Of a stretch of DNA of 28,116 nt, positions 1 to 8,063 are shown piece after piece. Below the pieces are notes generated by a model, which was given only the letters and a program-made list of their open reading frames with translations, ran no database searches and was not told the DNA's origin. The stretch is from an uncultured Collinsella sp. GTDB lineage: Bacteria > Actinomycetota > Coriobacteriia > Coriobacteriales > Coriobacteriaceae. Numbering within the stretch: position 1 is the first letter of the stretch; the number at the start of each line of letters is the position of its first letter. A program made the translations under genes and the position numbers. The stretch lies in the NCBI GenBank assembly GCA_900549655.1, contig UROZ01000014.1:1-28116 (forward strand). Direction: 5' to 3'.

Positions 1-1
1 T

Positions 2-736
2 TTTTCCGACCTTGACCTCAATAACATTCCGCACCATATCTCATGCATCATGGACGGCAACGGTCGTTGGGCCACGTCGCGCGGTCTTGCACGCACTGAG
101 GGCCACAAGGCGGGTATCGTCTCGCTGCGCGAGATCATTACCGCCTGCGTGCGCCTGGGCGTCGACGTGCTTTCGGCCTATGCATTTTCGACCGAAAACT
201 GGAATCGCCCGCAGCACGAAGTCAACGTTCTGATGCACCTGTTTGCCAAGACGTTTATCGATGAGCTGCCGCTGCTTAAGCGCGAGAATGTTCGCGTTGT
301 CTTTTTGGGCGATATTTCCGCGCTGCCCAAGAAGACCCGCGACGTCTTTGAGCGCGGCCTTGCCGAGTGCGCCGACCATACCGGTATGACGCTGGCGCTG
401 GCCGTTAACTACGGTGCCCGTGCTGAGATCACCCGCGCTGTCCGCCAGATCGCGCTTGATGCGGCTGCCGGCAAGATCGATCCCGCCGCTATCGACGATG
501 ATATGGTGGCTTCGCACCTGTACACCGCTGGGCTGCCCGATCCGGAGCTTGTGATTCGCACCTCTGGCGAGCTTCGTCTTTCGAACTATCTGCTGTGGCA
601 GGTTGCCTATTCCGAGTTCTATGTCACCGATACCTATTGGCCCGACTTTGACCGCTGGGGCCTTGTCGACGCCATTTTGGCCTTCCAGGGTCGCGACCGT
701 AGGTTTGGTGGACTGAGCAAGACCGAGGAGGCTTAA
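2..736 (+). CDS. uppS: Undecaprenyl diphosphate synthase, 5' end outside window
   Basis: Cis-prenyltransferase that adds isopentenyl units to farnesyl diphosphate to make the C55 lipid carrier for peptidoglycan. The frame is already open at base 2, and residues before the first in-window ATG (position 50) match the family's usual lead-in to the active site, so the true start lies upstream and about 244 residues are visible. The diagnostic DGNGRW block follows, whose Asp is the catalytic residue in the family. Further on are SAYAFSTENWNRP and the C-terminal IRTSGELRLSNYLLWQ block followed by AYSEF and YWPDF, which bind diphosphate and Mg. Only two bases separate its TAA from the cdsA GTG, and its last codons carry the cdsA ribosome-binding site. 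With cdsA, dxr and ispG it forms an envelope/isoprenoid cluster. Confidence 0.96.
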   Translation, partial: FSDLDLNNIPHHISCIMDGNGRWATSRGLARTEGHKAGIVSLREIITACVRLGVDVLSAYAFSTENWNRPQHEVNVLMHLFAKTFIDELPLLKRENVRVVFLGDISALPKKTRDVFERGLAECADHTGMTLALAVNYGARAEITRAVRQIALDAAAGKIDPAAIDDDMVASHLYTAGLPDPELVIRTSGELRLSNYLLWQVAYSEFYVTDTYWPDFDRWGLVDAILAFQGRDRRFGGLSKTEEA

Positions 737-738
737 TC

Positions 739-1638
739 GTGTCCGAACGTCCCAAGGCATCCGCTCCCAAGGCGCCTGCGCGCAAAGCTGCCGCTGCGGG
801 AGCGCCTGCAGCGAAGAGCGGCACCGGTTCGTGGCTGGCGGGCTTTATTACCCGTGCCGCCGCCGGTATCGTCTACGCCGTTGTCTTTATCCTGTGCCTG
901 GTTTTGGGTATCGTGCCCACGGCCATCTTTGTTTCTGTCATGAGCGGTCTGTGCTGCTATGAGTTTTTCCGTATGACAAGGCTTGATGGCAAGATGGCTA
1001 ACGAGCGCATGGGTATCGCTGCCGCCGTGCTCTTTCCGCTGTCGGCGTTGGGCGATTCGATGCTGCTGAATGCCCTGCTTTTTGCCCTGATGCTCGCTGT
1101 GGGCATTTGGTATGTCTGGTCGCCGCGTACCCGCATATCCGATGTTGCCGTGACACTCATGGGTCCCATCTACACCGGTTTTATGCTGTCGGCTATCGTG
1201 CTGCTGCGCGATGCCGTGCCCGGTTTTGCCGGTGCCCTGCTTTCAGTGGGCGTTTGCGCGTCCCTTTGGGTCTCCGATTCGTTTGCCTACATCGTGGGTA
1301 GCCGTATCGGCAAGCACAAGATGGTTCCCAAGATCTCTCCCAAAAAGAGCTGGGAGGGGTTTGCCGGCGGCATCCTGGGCTCGGTTTTGATTTGGCTCAT
1401 CCTGTGGGCGACGCACTTCTACAAGCTCAGCCTGCCCTATGCGCTGCTGTGCGGCGTGGTCGTGTCCATTCTGGGCGTTATCGGCGACCTTATCGAGTCG
1501 CGCATCAAGCGCGGTGTGGGCGTCAAGGATTCCGGCAACCTTATCCCGGGCCACGGCGGAATGCTCGATCGTAGCGATTCGCTTATCTTCGGCTGCATTA
1601 CCGCGCAGCTGTTGCTGATGATCGGAGGCGTGCTGTAA
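739..1638 (+). CDS. cdsA: Phosphatidate cytidylyltransferase (CDP-diglyceride synthase)
   Basis: Membrane enzyme that converts phosphatidic acid and CTP to CDP-diacylglycerol, the branch point for phospholipid synthesis. The protein has 299 residues with a GTG start, chosen because GAGGAGG lies just upstream in the end of uppS. A basic, Ala/Pro-rich tail of about 30 residues precedes a series of hydrophobic membrane segments. The family signature is near the C-terminus: a conserved DSFAYIVG stretch, PKKSWEGFAGG, then SRIKR, KDSG and GHGGMLDRSDS. The signature's usual large hydrophobic residue after DR is Ser here, a mild variant. The stop overlaps the dxr start by one base (TAATG), so the two are probably translationally coupled. 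Confidence 0.95.
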   Translation: MSERPKASAPKAPARKAAAAGAPAAKSGTGSWLAGFITRAAAGIVYAVVFILCLVLGIVPTAIFVSVMSGLCCYEFFRMTRLDGKMANERMGIAAAVLFPLSALGDSMLLNALLFALMLAVGIWYVWSPRTRISDVAVTLMGPIYTGFMLSAIVLLRDAVPGFAGALLSVGVCASLWVSDSFAYIVGSRIGKHKMVPKISPKKSWEGFAGGILGSVLIWLILWATHFYKLSLPYALLCGVVVSILGVIGDLIESRIKRGVGVKDSGNLIPGHGGMLDRSDSLIFGCITAQLLLMIGGVL

Positions 1639-2825
1639 TGTCCTTCCAGACGACGTATGGCCCCGATGGACGCCTTCGCGTTGCCATCCTGGGTTGTACG
1701 GGCTCTATCGGCACCCAGGCGCTCGATGTGTGCCGCCAGCATGCCGATCGCCTGCAGGTGACGGCGCTGTCCGTTAACTCCAGTACCTCCGAGCTCGTTG
1801 CCGCTGCCCGCGAGTTCTCGGTTCCGGCGGTTGCCGTGGCCGCTGTCGATCATGGCGATGACACCGTGCTGCAGGAGTTGCCCGAGGGAACGAAGCTCGG
1901 CGTTGGCGCGCAGGCGGTTTGCGAGCTCGCGCGTCGCGACGATGTCGACTGCGTGCTTGTCGCTATTGTGGGCGCCGCCGGTCTCGAGGCGAGCCATGCG
2001 GCCTTGACCTCGAATAAGCGCCTTGCCCTTGCCAACAAGGAGTCCCTCGTCGTCGGTGGCGACTTGCTTATGCCGTTGGCGCAACCGGGCCAGCTTATTC
2101 CAGTCGACTCTGAGCACTCCGCCATTTACCAGTGCTATCTGGGGGAGAACCCGCGCGAGGCTCATTGTATTTGGCTCACCTGCTCGGGCGGTCCGTTCTT
2201 TGGCCGCACGCGAGACGAGCTCGATCGCGTGACGCGTGCCGATGCCCTCGCGCATCCCACGTGGGCCATGGGTGCCAAGATCACCATTGACTCCGCCACC
2301 CTCATGAACAAGGGCCTGGAGCGCATTGAGGCCATGCATCTGTTTAACTGCGACCTCGATTTCATTAACGTGGTCGTGCAGCGTCAGTCCAAGATTCACT
2401 CTATGGTCGAGTTCTCCGACGGCTCCGTGATGGCGCATCTCGGTGCTTCCGACATGCGTATTCCCATCCAGTTCGCGTTCTCGTATCCCGAGCGTTGGGA
2501 TACCCCGGCGCCTCGTATCGATTTCTGCGAGCTGGGGCAGCTCACGTTTGATGCTGCCGACATGGATACCTTCCGCTGTCTGGCACTGGCCGAGCGCGCC
2601 GGCAAGACGGGTGGCACCATGCCGTGCGTGCTCAATGCCGCCAACGAGGTCGCCGTCGATGCCTTCCTGCACGATGGCTGCAGCTTTACCGATATCGATC
2701 GCATTGTGGAATCCTGCATGGACGCCCACGATATGCAGGCGGTCAATTCGTTTGAGCAGCTTCGCGACATCGATGCGTGGGCGCGTGAAAAGGCTGCGCA
2801 GGTGCTCGCCGCAACCCGTTCCTAA
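1638..2825 (+). CDS. dxr: 1-deoxy-D-xylulose 5-phosphate reductoisomerase
   Basis: First committed enzyme of the MEP isoprenoid pathway. It rearranges and reduces DXP to 2-C-methyl-erythritol 4-phosphate with NADPH and a divalent metal. The 395 residues match the usual family length. The N-terminal Rossmann motif GCTGSIGTQALDV binds NADPH. ANKESLVVGGDLL, PVDSEHSAIYQC, CSGGPFFGR and the HPTWAMGAKITIDSATLMNKG block, which carry substrate and metal ligands, are all present and intact. The ATG overlaps the cdsA stop. It sits in the same cluster as ispG (two genes downstream) and uppS, which links precursor supply to its main use in cell-wall lipid carrier synthesis. Confidence 0.97.
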   Translation: MSFQTTYGPDGRLRVAILGCTGSIGTQALDVCRQHADRLQVTALSVNSSTSELVAAAREFSVPAVAVAAVDHGDDTVLQELPEGTKLGVGAQAVCELARRDDVDCVLVAIVGAAGLEASHAALTSNKRLALANKESLVVGGDLLMPLAQPGQLIPVDSEHSAIYQCYLGENPREAHCIWLTCSGGPFFGRTRDELDRVTRADALAHPTWAMGAKITIDSATLMNKGLERIEAMHLFNCDLDFINVVVQRQSKIHSMVEFSDGSVMAHLGASDMRIPIQFAFSYPERWDTPAPRIDFCELGQLTFDAADMDTFRCLALAERAGKTGGTMPCVLNAANEVAVDAFLHDGCSFTDIDRIVESCMDAHDMQAVNSFEQLRDIDAWAREKAAQVLAATRS

Positions 2826-2850
2826 CCCATAAGGATTGCTTTTTCGTTTT

Positions 2851-4212
2851 ATGGATACTGTTCTGAGCGTTCTCTCATCGGTCTTTTGGGGCCTGCTGAT
2901 GCTTTCCGTCCTCGTGTTTTTGCACGAGGGCGGCCACTTTTTGGCGGCGCGTGCCTGCGGCGTCCGTGTGACCGAGTTCTTTTTGGGTCTGCCGTGCCGC
3001 TTTGACATCCATTACACGTCGCGTCGCATTGGAACCAAGTTTGGCGTGACCCCGCTGCTGCTGGGTGGCTACGCTGCCATCTGCGGTATGGATCCGACCG
3101 ATGTTTCGTGCGCCGATCGCGTGCTCGCGGCTATCTATCGTCATGGTCGCGTGACCGTGGCCGACCTTGCTGTCGAGCTCGAACTTTCCGAGGAGGATGT
3201 GCTCGAGGCATGCGCCCTTTTGCTGGGCTGGGGCTCCATCGCGCCCTGGTATGAGGAAGGGGAGAAGCCCTTGCCGAGCTACTATCCCACCAAATATCAG
3301 ACGTTGCCACGAGACACGGCAGGCTATACCACCTTTGATGGTCGCCGTTTCGATCGCGAACATGCGACTGCCGAGGGCGATGTGTGGGAGCTGCCGTGCG
3401 GCGAGGCCGAGTTCCTTGCACAAGAGCGTTCGCACACCTATCTTGGCCAGGGCTTTCTCAAGCGCGCCTTTATGCTGCTCGCGGGCATTCTCGTCAATAT
3501 CCTGACGGGCTTTTTGCTGCTTATGAGCATCTACTCTATTGCGGGTGTCACCGTGCCGATGGATACCAACGTGATCGGTCAGGTTGACGAGGGGTCTATT
3601 GCCGCCAAGGCGGGTATCGAGGGCGGCGACGCGATCCTTTCGGTTGACGGAGTATCGTGCTCTACCTGGATGGACGTTTACGATGCCATCGGTAAGGCTG
3701 CCGGTAAGGACGATATCGCCATCGAGTACGAGCGTGACGGCAAGCAGCATTCGACCGCGGTTGCGCTCAAAGAGGACGAGCGCCTAGGTGTGTATGCCTC
3801 TACGCAGGTGGTCCGTTTAGACCCCATCACGTCGGCTCGACTTTCGTTCTCCTATGTCGTGCAGACAGCGGAGGGCGTGATGCGCCTGCTCCAGCCGCAG
3901 CATACGATGGAGATTCTCGATCAGTCTTCTTCGATCGTGGGCATTAGCGTTATGTCCTCACAGGCTGCTGCTGCCGGCCCTGCCACGTTCCTTTCGTTTG
4001 CCGCCCTCATTTCGTTCTCGCTTGGCTTTATGAACCTGCTGCCCATCCCACCACTCGATGGCGGCAAGCTGGTCATCGAGATCATTCAAAAGATTGCGGG
4101 CCGCGAGCTTCCGCTCAAGGTCCAGACGATTGTGGGCTATGTGGGCATCGCGCTCTTTGTGCTGCTGTTTGTCTATATGCTTCGTTCCGACATCCTTCGA
4201 TTTATTCTGTAG
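2851..4212 (+). CDS. rseP: RIP metalloprotease RseP (site-2 protease) with inserted winged-helix-like segment
   Basis: Intramembrane zinc protease that cuts membrane-anchored substrates such as anti-sigma factors. From the ATG at 2851 it has 453 residues. An in-frame TTG at 2836 directly abuts AAGGA and is less likely. Membrane segment 1 carries HEGGH (residues 25-29), the zinc site. LLGGY at 70-74 is the conserved membrane-reentrant strand. A membrane segment at about 202-225 and one PDZ-like domain at about 240-305 follow, then NLLPIPPLDGG (395-405) with the third zinc ligand. Oddly, residues 84-195 form a long insertion between LLGGY and the second membrane segment. Its first 50 residues read as helix, turn, helix and wing (ADRVLAAI, VTVADLAVEL, SEEDVLEACALLL, then WGSIAPWY). 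The rest is a Pro/Tyr/charge-rich linker. Placement makes it cytoplasmic, but its role is unknown. Confidence 0.92.
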   Translation: MDTVLSVLSSVFWGLLMLSVLVFLHEGGHFLAARACGVRVTEFFLGLPCRFDIHYTSRRIGTKFGVTPLLLGGYAAICGMDPTDVSCADRVLAAIYRHGRVTVADLAVELELSEEDVLEACALLLGWGSIAPWYEEGEKPLPSYYPTKYQTLPRDTAGYTTFDGRRFDREHATAEGDVWELPCGEAEFLAQERSHTYLGQGFLKRAFMLLAGILVNILTGFLLLMSIYSIAGVTVPMDTNVIGQVDEGSIAAKAGIEGGDAILSVDGVSCSTWMDVYDAIGKAAGKDDIAIEYERDGKQHSTAVALKEDERLGVYASTQVVRLDPITSARLSFSYVVQTAEGVMRLLQPQHTMEILDQSSSIVGISVMSSQAAAAGPATFLSFAALISFSLGFMNLLPIPPLDGGKLVIEIIQKIAGRELPLKVQTIVGYVGIALFVLLFVYMLRSDILRFIL

Positions 4213-4225
4213 GGGAGTGTTTGGA

Positions 4226-5308
4226 TTGTCTTTATCCCATCCTTTGCCTCGCGAGTTGACGCGCCCCGTGCATGTGGGCGGCGTGCAGATCGGTGGTGGC
4301 GCTCCGGTCGTGGTTCAGTCCATGACCTGCACCGATACCGCCGATGCCCAGGCAACGCTTGCGCAAGTGTGCGCGTTGGTGCAGGCTGGCTGCGATATCG
4401 TGCGCGTGAGCGTGCCCACCGAGGCCGCGCTTGAGGGTTTCCGCACCATCTGTGCTGAGTCTCCGGTGCCGATCGTCGCCGATATTCACTTTAACCATAA
4501 GCTCGCCATCGGCGCTGTGGAGGCCGGTGCTGCCAAGCTCCGCATCAATCCCGGCAACATTGGCGATTGGGCCAAGGTCGATGCCGTGATCGATGCCGCG
4601 GGTGCCGCGGGCTGTGCGATTCGTATCGGCGTCAATGCCGGTTCGCTTGAGCAGGATATCGCTGAGCGCGACGACCTCACGCAGCCCGAAAAGCTCGTGA
4701 TGTCGAGCGAGCGTTTCGTCAAGCACTTTGAGGACCGCGGCTTTAAGAACATTGTGCTTTCGGCCAAGGCCCATAGCGTGCAAACGACGCTCGATACCTA
4801 TCGAGCCCTGTCGCGTGAGATTCCACACGTTCCGCTTCACCTGGGCGTGACGGAGGCGGGGACCAAGCTCCAGGGCACCATCAAGAGCTCTGTAGGCTTG
4901 GGTATCTTGCTTTCCGAAGGCATTGGCGACACCATGCGTGTGTCGCTCACAGCTGATCCGGTTGAGGAGCCGCCGGTCGCCTGGGGGATTTTGCAGTCGC
5001 TGGGCCTGCGTCGCCGTGGTCCCGAGATTGTCTCGTGCCCCACGTGCGCCCGCTGCCAGGTTAACCTGATTCCCATCGCCGAGGAAGTAACCGAGCGGCT
5101 TAAGAACTATGCCGCGCCGCTTTCGATTGCCGTCATGGGATGTGCCGTTAATGGCCCCGGCGAGGCTTCTGATGCCGACCTGGGCGTTGCTTGCGGACGT
5201 GGTCAGGCCTTGCTCTTTTCGCATGGCCAGATCATTGGTAAAGTAGCTGAGGATCAAATTGTCGACGCGCTTATGGCCGAGGTCGACAAACTTATTGAGG
5301 AGAAATAA
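4226..5308 (+). CDS. ispG: 4-hydroxy-3-methylbut-2-enyl diphosphate synthase (IspG/GcpE)
   Basis: [4Fe-4S] enzyme that reductively opens MEcPP to HMBPP, the second-last step of the MEP pathway. I chose the TTG at 4226 because AGGGGAG lies 8 bases upstream, just after the rseP stop, and because the resulting 360 residues start in the usual place, shortly before the RPVHVGG block. The frame stays open upstream inside rseP, but that extension is not IspG-like. Cluster ligands are visible as C271 and C274 (CPTC) and C306, followed by E313 in MGCAVNGPGE. These positions match the known cysteines and glutamate of the E. coli enzyme with an offset of one. The stop directly abuts the proS ATG. Confidence 0.96.
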   Translation: MSLSHPLPRELTRPVHVGGVQIGGGAPVVVQSMTCTDTADAQATLAQVCALVQAGCDIVRVSVPTEAALEGFRTICAESPVPIVADIHFNHKLAIGAVEAGAAKLRINPGNIGDWAKVDAVIDAAGAAGCAIRIGVNAGSLEQDIAERDDLTQPEKLVMSSERFVKHFEDRGFKNIVLSAKAHSVQTTLDTYRALSREIPHVPLHLGVTEAGTKLQGTIKSSVGLGILLSEGIGDTMRVSLTADPVEEPPVAWGILQSLGLRRRGPEIVSCPTCARCQVNLIPIAEEVTERLKNYAAPLSIAVMGCAVNGPGEASDADLGVACGRGQALLFSHGQIIGKVAEDQIVDALMAEVDKLIEEK

Positions 5309-7030
5309 ATGACCCGAGCAATGTACATGTCTAAGCTCTATGCGCCGACGCTTAAAGAGGATCCGGCGGACGCTGAGCTCGCCAGCCACCGCCTGTTGCT
5401 CCGTGCCGGCATGATCCGCAAGGAGGCCGCCGGCCTGTATTCCTACCTGCCGCTTGCTTGGCGCTCGATCCGTAAGATCGAGAATATCGTGCGCGACGAG
5501 ATGGACGCTGCCGGCGCCCAGGAGCTTATGATGCCTATCATGGTCGACGCCGAGTTGTGGCGCGAGTCCGGGCGCATCGACGCCTATGGCAAGGAGCTTG
5601 TGCGCTTTGACGACCGTCATGGTCGCGAGTTCGTCCTGGGCCCCACGCACGAGGAGACCGTCACGGCCCTGGTGCGCAACGAGCTGCGCTCCTACAAGCA
5701 GCTGCCCGTCAACCTGTACCACATTCAGGACAAGTTCCGCGACGAGTTCCGCCCCCGCTTTGGCCTGATGCGCGGTCGCGAGTTCATCATGAAGGACGCC
5801 TACAGCTTCTCCGCCACGCAGGAGAGCCTGCAGGAGGAGTATGACAAGATGAAGCAGGCCTACGCTAACATCTGCGAGCGCTGCTATATCAAGGCCCTGC
5901 CCGTTGTTGCCGACTCCGGTGAGATCGGTGGCGATACCTCCGTCGAGTACATGGCTTTGGCCGACGCCGGCGAGGCTTCGCTCGTCTACTGCGACGATTG
6001 CGGCTTTGCTGCCGATGACGAGGCGGCAAGCACCAAGGTCGTCGTGACCGAGGGTCCTGGTGACGGTACGCTCACCAAGGTTGAGACTCCGGGCATGGGC
6101 ACCATTGAGGCTGTTGCTAAGTTCTTTGGGTTCCCCGAGAACGGCACGCGCAAGTCGCTGGCACTCATCGACGCCGAGGGCAAGCCGGTCGTGGCCATTG
6201 TTCCGGGCGATCACGAGCTCAACGATTGCAAGGCCGAGCACGTCTTTGGCAAGGGCTATCGCATGATGACCGACGAGGAGCTTCAGGCGAACGGTCTGCA
6301 CAAGGGCTTTATCGGACCGGTTAACCTGCCCGATGGTATTCGTCTGGTGTGCGACGAGAGCCTGCGCGATTCCAAGCAGTGGGCCTGCGGTGCCAACGAG
6401 GTCGATTATCACTTTACCGGTGCCTGTCCCGAGCGCGACTTTACCGTCGATGAGTGGGCCGATCTGGTCACCGTTGTCGCCGGCGACCCCTGCCCGCATT
6501 GCGGCAAGCCGCTTTCTGCTGCTCGCGGCATCGAGGTCTCTCAGGTCTTCCAGCTGGGCACCAAGTATTCCGAGGCCATGGGTGCCACCTTTATGGACGA
6601 GGACGGCAAGGAGAAGCCGCTCATCATGGGCTGCTACGGCGTTGGTGTGTCCCGCTCGCTCGCTGCCGTCGTGGAGCAGCACAACGACGAGCACGGTATC
6701 GTCTGGCCGGTTTCCGTCGCCCCCTACGAGGTCGCGGTGATTCCGCTCGATCCCAAGAAGGAGGAGTGCGCTACCGTTTGCGACCAAATCGTCGAGGGCC
6801 TGTGCGCCGAGGGTATCGAGGTCGTCGTCGATGATCGTGACGAGCGTCCCGGATTTAAGTTTGCCGACAACGATCTTATGGGCTTCCCGTATCAGGTCGT
6901 TCTGGGTAAGCGTGGCCTTAAGAATGGCACCGTTGAGCTCAAGGACCGTGCTACGGGCGAGCGTGAGGACGTGGCGATCGACGAGGTCGTCACCAAGGTT
7001 GCCGAGCTTGTGAAGGCGGCACGCCGTTAA
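5309..7030 (+). CDS. proS: Prolyl-tRNA synthetase, bacterial type with editing domain
   Basis: Class II aminoacyl-tRNA synthetase that charges tRNA-Pro, 573 residues, the usual bacterial length. GPTHEE at residues 111-116 and a motif 2 region at 144-167 (RDEFRPRFGLMRGREF and following) form the ATP/proline site. A segment of about 160 residues from about 225 is the INS editing domain that clears mischarged Ala-tRNA-Pro, bracketed by two CxxC pairs (CDDC and CPHC). GIEVSQVFQLGTKYS resumes the catalytic core. Motif 3 is GVGVSRSLAAV, and the C-terminal anticodon-binding domain follows. GAGGAG precedes the ATG inside the end of ispG, and the genes abut without a gap. This is the last gene of the cluster, followed by a strong terminator. 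Confidence 0.97.
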   Translation: MTRAMYMSKLYAPTLKEDPADAELASHRLLLRAGMIRKEAAGLYSYLPLAWRSIRKIENIVRDEMDAAGAQELMMPIMVDAELWRESGRIDAYGKELVRFDDRHGREFVLGPTHEETVTALVRNELRSYKQLPVNLYHIQDKFRDEFRPRFGLMRGREFIMKDAYSFSATQESLQEEYDKMKQAYANICERCYIKALPVVADSGEIGGDTSVEYMALADAGEASLVYCDDCGFAADDEAASTKVVVTEGPGDGTLTKVETPGMGTIEAVAKFFGFPENGTRKSLALIDAEGKPVVAIVPGDHELNDCKAEHVFGKGYRMMTDEELQANGLHKGFIGPVNLPDGIRLVCDESLRDSKQWACGANEVDYHFTGACPERDFTVDEWADLVTVVAGDPCPHCGKPLSAARGIEVSQVFQLGTKYSEAMGATFMDEDGKEKPLIMGCYGVGVSRSLAAVVEQHNDEHGIVWPVSVAPYEVAVIPLDPKKEECATVCDQIVEGLCAEGIEVVVDDRDERPGFKFADNDLMGFPYQVVLGKRGLKNGTVELKDRATGEREDVAIDEVVTKVAELVKAARR

Positions 7031-7060
7031 TCGGCGATTTCGCTTGTAGTTCGATATACG

Positions 7061-7115
7061 GGACGGCCCCTGCATTTCTCCAGATCGGGGAGATGCGGGG
7101 CCGTCCTATTATCTT
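7061..7115 (+). terminator. Rho-independent terminator after proS
   Basis: GGACGGCCCC (7061-7070) pairs perfectly with GGGGCCGTCC (7097-7106). The helix continues inward through GCAT/ATGC and a pyrimidine/purine stretch with two G-T pairs around a short loop. TATTATCTT follows. It lies 30 bases after the proS stop and ends the uppS-proS cluster. Confidence 0.88.
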
Positions 7116-7133
7116 GTAGCATCCTCGATATCT

Positions 7134-7175
7134 AAAAGGAAAACCCCACAGCCCATGCGAGCTGCGGGGTTTTCC
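7134..7175 (-). terminator. Rho-independent terminator of the minus-strand phosphotransferase gene
   Basis: Read on the minus strand, GGAAAACCCCGCAGC pairs with GCTGTGGGGTTTTCC across an 8-base loop, 15 base pairs with one G-T pair. Four Ts follow (7134-7137). On the plus strand the pair becomes an A-C mismatch and no T run follows, so the direction is minus. It sits 35 bases past the end of the gene at 7211-7975, back to back with the proS terminator. Confidence 0.88.
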
Positions 7176-7210
7176 ATTGTGCCTCCGATGCGAAATAAAT
7201 CGCTCAGATA

Positions 7211-7975
7211 TTACTGATAATCGACGACGTCGATCCAGTTCTTCAGGAACTCATCGTTCACATTGCGCTTACGAGCGAGCTCGGAAGCGGCGACGATGCT
7301 CGTCCACTGACGCACGACCTGCATGGGCATGTCGGCACGGTCGCAGTAGAGCTCCAGGTAGGCCTCGGCCTGGTCCTTGCTGTTGAGGGCAAAGAGCAGG
7401 TAGGTGGTGGCAACGTCGGCAGCAGGGGAGCCCTGGGTGGCGTGTGCCCAGTCGCACACATAGAGCTGGCCGTCGTCGCCGACGATGACGTTGGAGGGGT
7501 TGAAGTCGCCGTGGCAGACCTTGAACTCCTTGGTCATGCCGTCCAGACGCTCCTGAAGGTTGTAGCGCGTGGTGGCATTGAGCTGATCAAGGCTGTCGAT
7601 CATGCGGGCGAACTTGTCGCGCTGACGGTTGAGCAGCGGGGAGGTGTAGCCGTGGATCTCGATCTGGAGGTCGACGAACATCTCGAGGTACTCACCAAAG
7701 CGCTGGGGCTCGGCAGTCATCTTCTCGGCAAGGGTGGTGCCCGGAACCTTCTCGGTCACGAGCGCCCAGCCGTTGGCGTTCTCGAGCTGGGAAACCTCGA
7801 GAGCCTTGGGGCTGCGGATGCCGCACTCATTGATGCGGGCAAGATTCAAAGCCTCGTTGAACACGTCGGAGACAGGCTTGGTCTCGTTAAAGACCTTGAC
7901 GATCTTGTCGCCCAGGTCGTAAACGACCTTGTTGCCACGGCGGACGAGCTCGGTCTTGGAATCGGGTAGCAGCAT
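7211..7975 (-). CDS. APH/choline-kinase-like phosphotransferase, substrate unknown
   Basis: A 254-residue protein with the protein-kinase-like fold of aminoglycoside and choline phosphotransferases. The catalytic loop is HGDFNPSN at 155-162, with D157 as the expected base. The metal-binding Asp is D175 in CDWAHA, followed by GSPAADVATTYLLF. Near the N-terminus KIVKVF (24-29) supplies a candidate ATP-binding Lys. The layout resembles the small kinase-like family I remember as TIGR02172, whose substrates are not established. It is not evidence of antibiotic resistance. The ATG at 7975 has GAAAGGA upstream on its strand. It lies 88 bases downstream of adhE in the same direction, separated by an inverted repeat, so it may be cotranscribed. 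Confidence 0.8.
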   Translation of the reverse strand: MLLPDSKTELVRRGNKVVYDLGDKIVKVFNETKPVSDVFNEALNLARINECGIRSPKALEVSQLENANGWALVTEKVPGTTLAEKMTAEPQRFGEYLEMFVDLQIEIHGYTSPLLNRQRDKFARMIDSLDQLNATTRYNLQERLDGMTKEFKVCHGDFNPSNVIVGDDGQLYVCDWAHATQGSPAADVATTYLLFALNSKDQAEAYLELYCDRADMPMQVVRQWTSIVAASELARKRNVNDEFLKNWIDVVDYQ

Positions 7976-8007
7976 GGTTGCATCCTTTCAACGATGCGAT
8001 AGAAGCG

Positions 8008-8046
8008 ACGGCGGGGGTGTGTGAAACACCCGTGCACCCCCGCCGT
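8008..8046. repeat. Inverted repeat between adhE and the phosphotransferase gene
   Basis: ACGGCGGGGGTG (8008-8019) is the exact reverse complement of CACCCCCGCCGT (8035-8046), with a 15-base loop. A smaller hairpin can form inside (GGTGT 8016-8020 with ACACC 8026-8030). Neither strand has a T run after the stem, so it is not a normal terminator. In an adhE transcript it could protect the 3' end or reduce read-through into the next gene, which is inference. Confidence 0.7.
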
Positions 8047-8063
8047 TAAAAACCGTGCTAAAA

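Noticed and set aside
1437..3008. A 523-codon minus-strand frame opposite dxr
   Set aside because: It crosses two gene boundaries on the other strand and has no recognisable motif.
4232..7075. A 947-codon open frame on the minus strand opposite ispG and proS
   Set aside because: The plus strand holds two well-conserved enzymes. The antisense frame is open because of their strong codon bias, and its translation is repetitive and matches no family I know.
7211..7975. An aminoglycoside resistance gene
   Set aside because: Only the generic kinase-fold motifs are present, and nothing ties it to a known resistance subfamily.
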